A stretch of 64,000 nucleotides of DNA, from assembly GCA_010093485.1 (NCBI GenBank), contig MU001509.1, positions 835,373 to 899,372 on the forward strand, read 5' to 3'. Every line of letters begins with the position of its first letter. Positions within the stretch are counted from its first letter, which is position 1. This DNA comes from Karstenula rhodostoma CBS 690.94 (taxonomy: Eukaryota; Ascomycota; Dothideomycetes; Pleosporales; Didymosphaeriaceae). The notes under the pieces are model-generated. The model was given only the letters and a program-made list of their open reading frames with translations, did not search any database and was not told the DNA's origin. Shown here in pieces: positions 56,217 through 64,000 of this stretch. The position numbers and the translations under genes are program-made.

Positions 56217-57521
56217 CTACGACTTTCGATACCGCTTTGCCATCTCTTGCTGGAAAAGATGAGTTACCGGCTGATGCTTCTTCTCTCCAGGCGGGCTCAG
56301 CTGCGTCGCGAATACACCACATGAATTCCCTTTCCTGTCAATCCACCATTTCAGGTTGGGCGCCCCACCCAACTGCGCCCGTCCAGCTTGCAACCCTTCC
56401 TCTTTCGCTGTCAGGCCTATCAAGCCTAAAAGCCCATGCGTCCATTTTCCAGCCCCTGGACTTCCGACGATGGGTTCGCCTGGAACCATGGCAGCAACCA
56501 TACCCGGGATCATCAAGGTCTTGTTGAGCGCGGCATCGGACGAGGGCGACATTTTCGACGTAAATAGGGTGTCTACAGTTTCCGGTTTCAAAATTCGACC
56601 GTCGTTCCGGAGGATGGATTTGAGTAGCCGAAGGTAGTCTTCCGCTGTGCTAAACAAGCGGGCGCTACCATACTGATCTTTATGATCGAGCACGAGATTC
56701 CTCGTGCTGTTTAGAGATGCGTTTTCCTCACTTAGCGGCTCCTCTGGCGAGGGTCGGCCGACCTTGGGTGGCAGACGTGCAGCAACATCATTGTGGCTGC
56801 GGGTCTTAAACGTTGTGTCGTCCATGCCCAATACGTCGAAGATATTGGTTCAAACAGGAGCGGCATCGCGAAAACATCAGGAATGGTGCCGCGCAACGCT
56901 CGTGGCCCCTCTCCACGCCACTGACGCCACTGCAGGAGCAACCCGGGATGAAAGTCGTAAGCTAAGCCCGAGGTATGCGCGATCAGTCTGCCTGCAGTGA
57001 TCTTCTCTTTCGCGTTTTGCAACACAGGTTGTCCAGCTTCGAAGCCGGTCAGAATTTGGGGCTGGCTCCATTCGGGCAGAAGCCGGTCTACATCATCGGG
57101 TGATTCAAGGCCAAACAAGCCGAGTTCGATGCACTGCAGGACTGCAGGACGGCCACCTATGTGACGAGTTTGGACATGGATGCCTCCGACGCAGGATCGA
57201 GCCGGAAAGTGACATATGCAGCCAGGAGGTCTTCTTTTTCCACTCCTCCTTCTGTGGACTACTCAGTATCTTTTCAGACAGATTCCAGGGGTTGTGTGTT
57301 TTGACAGCTGCAAGGTCGAGACAAAGAGGGATGGCAGCTCTGGTGCCAAGGGACTGTACTCCCGAACTTGCATACAATCGTTTCTTTTTTGTGCGACATG
57401 GGGTATTTAGGAAGTTGTGCATGGCGAGCATGACAGGAAAAGCAAAAGAATCAGCTAACGCCATTCCCGCAACCAAACGTCCAGGCCCAGGGCTGACAGC
57501 TCGCTTGCATGCTTCGTCCAA
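56217..57521 (-). pseudogene. Broken beta-lactamase-like serine hydrolase gene
   Basis: The minus strand carries family fragments in more than one frame. They are ASMSKLVT with the SxxK nucleophile motif (about 57167-57183), LPEWSQPQILTGFEAGQP then ITAGRLIAHTSGLAYDF, and NIFDVLGMDDTTFKTR running on to a normal stop at 56217. The gene is interrupted by an in-frame TAG (57157-57159) just after the SxxK motif, by a perfect 8-base tandem duplication ACTGCAGG at 57133-57148 that shifts the frame, and by a deletion near 56848 that removes the segment expected to hold the YxN motif. No GT-AG intron explains these breaks. The intact family is the beta-lactamase/transesterase group (PF00144), often found in fungal secondary metabolism. 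Confidence 0.75.
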
Positions 57522-59098
57522 GACAAAAGATATGCTGGCACTCTAGTAGTTCTCGGTATGCATACGGTATCGAAGTAATGGTGCCGTCGGGCTGTTGCTT
57601 TATCGTGCGGAGGCGGAGGAGTCAACGAACGCGCCCATGGTCGGCGTTAGCTGCGAAAACCGACTGTCCAGGGCACGAAGGAACTCATACCCGGAAGAAC
57701 TTACGTTGTACGACACGCTTTGGACAAGATACGTGTACGACCTCCTCGTTATCTTCGCTAGATTCGATGTAACCGTAAAAGTACCTAGTAGTACTTCGCA
57801 GGGGTGCTGTTGCACGACTTCAGTGCAGCAGATTGCCGACATTCTCAGAAGCCACAACTATGCGCCCGCGTCCCCGTCGATGTTCGGTCCGGCGGACCAG
57901 CATCAAAACAAACACCCGTAATGGAAGACCTAAGCGTCGGAGAGTAGGCAAGTATTGTAGCTCAAATTAACCATTGAAAGCAAACACTGTCTAGGTACTC
58001 TTTGCAAAGTAGTTGTCGTGTAGCATTGTCTTTTATATATTCATGCGATTGGTATTCTTCATTCGCACTAAGTGGTACTCGGGTATGAGGTACATGGTAT
58101 CGGCAGCATTTGTTTTACTTTTTTCGTGGCGAGTTTTGTCACCTGTCGCTGCTGCAGAGGATGTTACTTGGGGCTTAGCTCGATCCGCACGAGGATCATC
58201 TCATAGCCAGTCTTTGTCGTCGGGACCGCGTCGCATGTCCTACCGTACCTGCAGGATATGGACTCGTTTTCCGTCACGTGTTGAGAGAGCCAATCAGAGA
58301 GTTATAGCGGTCTTTAGAGCGACGGAATTAGGTAGGTAGCTTAACCACTACGTGACTGAAGGCGAGTCGACATCCGCCAGTGGCGAGATGGACAATTTTA
58401 TATTTCCTAGCCCTGAGACGATCTGCGGGCGTATAATGTTCTACTAGTTTCAGTGACTAGCTTCAGTGACGAGTCCTCGTTTCTGCGTACTCGATCCGGT
58501 ATTTCGTCCACGCGAGCAACGCCGTCCTGCAAGATCAGGCTGTACGCACACTCTGCAGGATTGGGCGTACACAAGCGTGCGATGCAAGGAACATTCCGAA
58601 GTCGCCACAAGCCGTTTATTAACAATGCATAGTGAGGCCACAGTATCAAATCAAATCAAACCCCCGATGGCGGGCGCTACGGTGGGGTAGAGCCCTTGTT
58701 AGTGGAACTATGCGGTATGGATCCTCTGAACCACCGGAGGTGTTCGCGTCAACCACAGTGGCAGCTCGCCTCCAACCTATCAAGACTAAAACGCACTAAT
58801 CGTTAAAACACCTATTAGTAAAACTATGTGGTACCGATCCCCTACCCACGGTGACACCTCAGTTCACCTTCAATCTCGACTCAATGATCCGGATCTAGTG
58901 ATACCAAACTATATACCACAGAAAGAAAAAAACCGGAGTTCCTTAGCGGGATTTCTTACTAAGAGACGCCTGCTTCTTTCTTCACCCGCCCTGAACACTT
59001 GTGGCAGGCATGCCCCAACTTCTCCATACGCAGTTGACCTGCATGCTTCTTGAGCGTCTGGCCAGTAACTCGAGAGCCGCTATCTATCAACTGCCACC
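57522..59098. other. Gene-poor interval with a direct repeat pair
   Basis: No gene is supported in about 1.6 kb. Two diverged copies of a roughly 45-base sequence begin near 58695 and 58811. They share TTAGTRRAACTATGYGGTAYSGATC and a following CCACGG or CCACCGG. Differences are largely C/T and G/A. Confidence 0.45.
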
Positions 59099-60556
59099 AT
59101 GCCAGGCGGTATCCCTCCTTTGTCTGTCGTACTATCATGGCCAACACCCAACTATATCGACCCGGTGACTAGACCAAAGGTCGCGACCATTGTGGCTTGT
59201 GTATTTGGGCCACTCACCATTCTTCTTCTTTCCGCGAGACTATGGGTCAGAATATGGTTACAACGAAACGCCGGCTTGGATGACTGGTTGATGTTAGCAG
59301 CGAGTGTAAGTATACTTTCCCACTGCATGGCTGTCTCACCATTGACAAGTGCATGCAGGTACCGCTTGCTGTTCTGACGGTTATCATTCCTTTAGGTAAG
59401 CTACTCCTTCCTTTCGAACAGCAAAAATGGTTACTAAACGTCAACAGCGTCAGACGTATACGGCTTTAACAAACATGTGTGGGATGTGGAGCCTCATATC
59501 TTTGTAATAGAACGAAAATACGTCCTGGCGATCGAAACGACTTTCTGTGTCGCATCAGGGCTGATCAAAGTCTCTATCCTTCTATTCTATAAGCGTCTTG
59601 GCTCACGCGCCGTTTCCAAAACCTACCGCTGGTCAATCAAACTTACCATAGCCTTCATTGTGGCATATTCCGTCGCGTTCACGCTCGTGCCGATCTTCGG
59701 TTGCAAACCGATATCCGCATTTTGGGATCAAGCCGACATTGTCAAGATCGCCATGGGCTACGAATTCAAGTGTTTCAACGAAGGTGCAGACATTTTCTCT
59801 GCTGCAGTCATCTCCACAGCCCAGGATTTGCTCACTGCAATTCTCCCCACCTTTTTATACTGGAACCTGCAGATTCCTATTCGCCATAAGATCGCTTTAT
59901 TTGGCATCTTCGCGATCGGTTACGGGGTAGTCGCGATTGGGGTTTTGCGCTCGTATTACTCCTGGCAGATTTTCTTCGAATCGTACGATGTTACCTGGGT
60001 CACATGGCACGCTTACAACTTCACTTTACTCGAGATTCATATGGGAGCTATGTGTGCGAATGCACCCGCACTGAAGATTTTCTTCAAGCAAATCTTCCGC
60101 ATCAAAACTTCGAATTCGGGGTCGGGATCTCACACGAAGAACTCTGACACCAAAAGCTCCTCAAAATCGACGTACTCGAAAGCATTATTTTGGAAGTCTA
60201 GTCAGGACTATCGCCAGTATGGTCATATCTCCGAGCGTTATCCGGAATCAGTGGCTAGCAATCATGCCGTTCCAGCCCAGCAAGAAGCCCACGTCACAAC
60301 ACCACCCGCTTCCAAGCAAAGTCCTTCCGGCACTACATTTCCCAACTCAGAAGACATTGAGCTGGGTATTTTTGGAACGCAGTCACAGTCACAATTTCAA
60401 ACGAACCGCATCTCAACCAGCCAGGAGGATTCTCGAGCGTTACCGCATATGCCGTCGTCATACCCTGTGGCACTGCTAACACGTCCAGAAGATTCACAGT
60501 TAGTTACCTACGACGATGGAGTTGGAAAGAAACCTACATGGCAGAGTTGGACTTGA
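59099..60556 (+). CDS. Fungal rhodopsin-like (PTH11-type) integral membrane protein
   Basis: Three exons (59099-59305, 59359-59395, 59448-60556) give 450 residues. The family pattern is clear: VTRPKVATIVACVFGPLTILLLSARLWVRI, LDDWLMLAAS, GLIKVSILLFYKRL, FGCKPISAFWD, then FSAAVISTAQDLLTAILPTFLYWNL and LEIHMGAMCANAPALKIFFKQIF. About seven helices are followed by a ~150-residue polar tail rich in Ser, Thr and Gln. The 37-base second exon encodes VPLAVLTVIIPL and joins in frame on both sides. It is a second member of the family seen at 8066, but the two differ greatly in sequence, so they are not a recent duplication. Confidence 0.9.
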
Positions 60557-62213
60557 ATTGACCTGATCATTCTTGGAATATTTCCTTTGGCATACTTTGG
60601 CTTTAGCTCCGCGAGCCCCTCGAGCGACTCCGATGCTGCAGTTTTGTACAGTTCGAAGAGTGTACCCTATACCGTTCCTACGAAGCCTCCGTCGGTCCAC
60701 GAATCTCCCACATATCGACATACAGCACAAGGGCGTCATGGCCTTGGGGTGTATCGTACCTGCACCTTACCGCAATAGTCACGGAGCTCACATCAGAGCA
60801 ACGAATGGCCAGAGTCTAGTCATCTGGGCTGAAGGTCCGCCGGAGGAAATATTCGATCATAATTCGGCACCTCGATAGGCAAATTTTGATGACGTATCTA
60901 AAGATTTCCCGTTGTCCCTGGTGGGCGCTAGCATTTAGAATCATCGACCTGATTATGTTTCCGACTGGTGTCACTCTCCCCTTTACTGTATGTTCGATCC
61001 CCAGAACTTGGAGACGATCCTTCTTTTGAGAAAGTGGTCGCGGCGCGATCGAGTAAACGAAAAGCTACAAGATGTGGAACGTGCCCCATGAATCCCAATC
61101 ACGATTCACTTCTCTTTTTCTTTGTGTTTAGAGACTTCGCGTCCGTTATATAGATTGCATCCAGTTAGGGAAATGGAGATCCCCTTCGGACTGAGGGCAT
61201 TGTGAGCGTTTGACGTAGACTTAAGTTCATCAGCAATTGCTTCGCAGTAAACCTCCAACCGATCACTTGCTCTCTTTGAATAAAAGAATGACACCGCTCG
61301 ATCCGACTTCGACCCACTCGACCATTTCATGATCCTTATACCTCATCTGTGCCTCCTCCAACTCTTCCTTTTCCAGTCACCTCTCCTCGTCACTCAGATT
61401 TGCTTTTCTCTTCGCCTCATGCTTGGCGTTTCTAACCTCTTCTCTCGATAACCCTTCATCCTCTTTATAATTTTCCCTATGTTGATCTCCAAGCCCGAGG
61501 GTCTTTCCAATCGCACTTCCGCCAAACGCTACAGCGTTGCCTCGCTCTCATATAACCTGCTCGTGAACATGTACATTGTCCGGCCGAAGCGCATCCTCTG
61601 ATGCTGAATCTCATGGTATAGCGCAAGCTACTCTCGCATGGACGGCCTCGAGGGTATTATAGGTTCAAGGGAACCTCGCATTTGTAGCCCTTAGTTTATC
61701 ACTGTGACGAAAGAATATATAATCACGGTTGAGATGACACCTAAAAAGTTAAGCTCTAGTCCGCCAAGAGAGAGCGAGAATATAGGGAGGAAAGAGAGAA
61801 GCGCGAGCCAAGTTGCTCTGACACTGTTTGCGGGAATAGAGAGGAGTTCAAGTCAAAAGCGTTTCAGATAAGCAATATACCCCCATCCATACCATTTTAT
61901 CCCAAAGAGTGCAAAGTCATGCTTCCCGTTTCCTGCCGTCACTTCTTGCCGCGCGCTACCTGGACAGGTCGTGTGCCATAGTCACAACCAGCAGGCTCAA
62001 ACCAAATCCGAATGTCCCGTGGCCCTGTATCGGTGGACGGTCGATTCCGATAAGCACTGATACTTTGAAGGAGTCTGGTCGCATAGCTGTAGCAGTACGC
62101 CTGACCAAACCGGGCAAATGACACTCCAACATGAGCGATTTAACCGACATCCTCCAGACTGATCCGTTGCCAGGACAGGTTCCAAGTGTTTGTGTTTCTT
62201 CGTCCTGCCATTC
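60557..62213. other. Convergent gene-poor interval, nothing recognised
   Basis: About 1.7 kb between convergent genes hold only short motif-free frames. No RNA gene or repeat was recognised. Confidence 0.35.
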
Positions 62214-62967
62214 TCACGACCAGACTGGACGGAAATCCACCTCTAGCACATACACTGCCATGTCATTTCTCATAAACCTCACGAACCAGTCGAAACAGGT
62301 CTCACGCCACATCCATAGCTGCGAGGGAGGCGTGTCTTTCGACAAGAAGAAGGGAGATCTAGTGTCTGCGCACATGTACCAGTTGAAGACGATCCTCGGC
62401 GTTTGATCGGTGTGCCGTGTCTCCTTCTTGACCGTTATACGGGCAACTGGTGCAGAGATGCTATCAAACCAGCCTTTTTCGCATGCACTGAGAACGACAT
62501 TCAAGTCGCGCCGGAGCCTCGGGTCCGAACAAGTTGCGTGAGCGCTGACCTTTGCGAACCGCCGCAGGAGCTTTACCAGTGGAAGAATGCTCGTCTCGAT
62601 GCTGGTCAAGCCGTAGTCGAAGTTGATGAGAAGGGTGCCATGTGAGTCTTCACCATGCGGCACCACGTAGGCTGCGATGAAGGTATAGGCTTCAAGGAGG
62701 CGCATAGAGAATATCGTGTGTTCCATATACATGGGCCGGTACTCGCTGCGGATTGTGCGACACGTTTGCGTGAGACCGCGGAACAGTGGCTGGCTGCGGG
62801 TGACGGTCTGCTCGCCGACGGGGCTCTCCTCACGTGCAAAGTCATAGATGTGGTTACGCAATTCTAGTCGGCAAGGTTAGCTTACAAGCAGCTTTCTGAT
62901 GTGAAGGCGGCCTCTCACCTCCAGGCAGCTGGAGCAAGCGCGACTGCGATTTGGCGTTGCCTGCCAT
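62214..62967 (-). CDS. F-box-like hypothetical protein
   Basis: Two exons (62967-62919, 62863-62214) give 232 residues. The join creates SRLLQLPGELRNHIYDFAREE, the LPxELRNxIYE/DxA motif that opens a very large group of short fungal proteins related to F-box domains. Later segments (FRGLTQTCRTIRSEYRPMYMEHTIF) also fit this group, whose members usually begin with such a motif and lack a known partner. No membrane segment or enzyme motif is seen. Function is unknown. Substrate recognition for ubiquitin ligases is possible but unproven. Confidence 0.8.
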
Positions 62968-63356
62968 GCTGAGTGGTGGTAACGTTGTTCTGATTTTGTA
63001 TACACTGGGTGGTGCGTGATTGATTGCGCGTCCAGCATTTGAGTGCCCCTGGGGAATCGTCATGTCTGCCTGTCTCACTACTCGCTTAGATATACGCTAG
63101 GTCATATTAGGACAGCGCCATGAACAGAGCTTGGGTACGCGTTGGCTTCAACGAATCGCGCTCTACTGCAAGGTTTTCGCTTCATGCGATTATAGTCTCG
63201 AATCGGAGAGGAGACACCAACAAGGAGAGATATATGGTGGCTGGGATACAAGAGTAAATCATGAGGCCCACACCAGGATCTCCAAGCTATGGCAAGGTTA
63301 CCGATTCGAGATAGGAAAACATATGTAATGAGTCTGGTGAAGTTCGCTTACAATTT
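62968..63356. other. Intergenic, nothing recognised
   Basis: About 390 bases between two minus-strand genes, with no supported feature. It should contain the promoter of the F-box-like gene and the 3' end of the cupin gene. Confidence 0.35.
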
Positions 63357-64000
63357 TTACGCATTCTTCTTCGGCTTTGCCCCACTCTCCATTGCCTTCT
63401 TCACATCTGCTAGCCTGCTCGGTGTATATGCATCGTGGAACGGCTTCAATCCCAGCAACCTCGTTACTGGCTTTAGAACCGCATACAGGCCATGCGTAAC
63501 ATACCATCCAGCCGGCCCCGGTACAATCTCGATGTATCCATCCGCACTCATCATCACAAGCAGTTGCTGCAGCGGCAATTTCCATCCGAAGATTTCTTTG
63601 TCGACTACAACAGAGAAAATATGTCGAAAGAAAATCTCCTTTGCACCATCGGCTGTATCATTGAGAAGAGCAGTCAGCGAGCGATCTCATATTACGCCAA
63701 ACATGGAAAAACTGGGCGGACATACAAGGATCGTTCCATTCCTCGATGATCATGTCCTCATCATCTTCCTCTCCCGGCGGTGCATATTTGTCCGCTCGGC
63801 AAAGGTCATGTACAACCAGTCTGGGAATTTTGACCTCTCCATCGTTTGGCGTGTACACCTTCCACGTGCTCCCCACTCTGATCTTTGCGCGACCCTGGAC
63901 TACGCGCATGTACTCATCGTAGTCTTCATGCCAGTGCGCGCCGACTTGGAATTTGCTCCCTCGTGGAGCAATGGCGCGAGTGATGCGGTAGTTGGTCTCA
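63357..64000 (-). CDS. Cupin-domain protein, partial (start beyond window end)
   Basis: Two exons are visible (beyond 64000 to 63726, and 63652-63357), joined by a GTATGT...ATACAG intron. The visible part starts around ETNYRITRAIAPRGSKF. The cupin-like motif GAHWHEDYDEYMRVVQGRAKIRV is followed by TPNDGEVKIPRLVVHDLCRAD and EEWNDP, a pattern seen in uncharacterised fungal cupins. After the join, DGAKEIFFRHIFSVV and a hydrophobic GWKLPLQQLLVMM segment follow, and the protein ends in a Lys-rich tail. The His residues could bind a metal, but catalysis is unknown. The N-terminus lies outside the window. Confidence 0.75.

Overview
This window is nuclear DNA of a filamentous ascomycete (Pezizomycotina), most likely a dothideomycete of the Pleosporales type. 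The evidence is short 45-60 base introns with GTNNGT donors and CTNAC-like branch points, genes on both strands with no operons, typical filamentous-fungal families (HET domain, fungal rhodopsin-like membrane proteins, But2/CBM18 secreted proteins, GH92), and a sharply bounded AT-rich block carrying the mark of repeat-induced point mutation (RIP). Species cannot be read from the sequence. Exon joins were made by eye from splice signals, reading frame and family conservation.

Bases 1-5830 are a gene-free AT-rich block in which CpA and TpG dinucleotides have almost vanished. It holds tandem arrays and one copy of a repeat whose barely mutated inverted partner lies at 5.4-5.6 kb. The block ends beside a degenerate tRNA-Ser-like sequence. 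A 166-base inverted-repeat element (MITE-like) lies at 7.1-7.3 kb.

From 6 to 26 kb the genes are: a disordered protein, a rhodopsin-like membrane protein, a stand-alone alpha-dioxygenase-type haem peroxidase (oxylipin metabolism), a HET-domain protein, a GH1 beta-glucosidase, a DUF1365 membrane protein, isocitrate lyase (glyoxylate cycle) with four CCTCGG boxes upstream, ribose-phosphate pyrophosphokinase (PRPP synthesis), and a small proline-rich protein. From 28 to 46.7 kb come another disordered protein, a Crp1/Mdg1-like CBM48 protein with internal repeats, the regulatory subunit of protein kinase A, a Fungal_trans_2-type regulator, a large nuclear-looking repeat protein, and V-ATPase subunit d. 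From 47 to 64 kb come a secreted GH92 alpha-mannosidase, an MFS (DHA1) transporter, a three-module cell-wall/chitin-binding secreted protein, a broken beta-lactamase-like gene, a second rhodopsin-like protein, an F-box-like protein, and a cupin protein cut by the window end.

The genes do not form an obvious biosynthetic cluster. They mix housekeeping functions (isocitrate lyase, PRPP synthetase, PKA-R, Vma6) with accessory ones (HET, dioxygenase, CBM18/But2, GH92). I did not find a clearly new multi-gene system. The strongest unusual items are the RIP-contrasted inverted repeat pair, the MITE, the CCTCGG cluster upstream of isocitrate lyase, the PIR-like/CBM18/But2 fusion, the decayed beta-lactamase gene, and several in-frame coding minisatellites.
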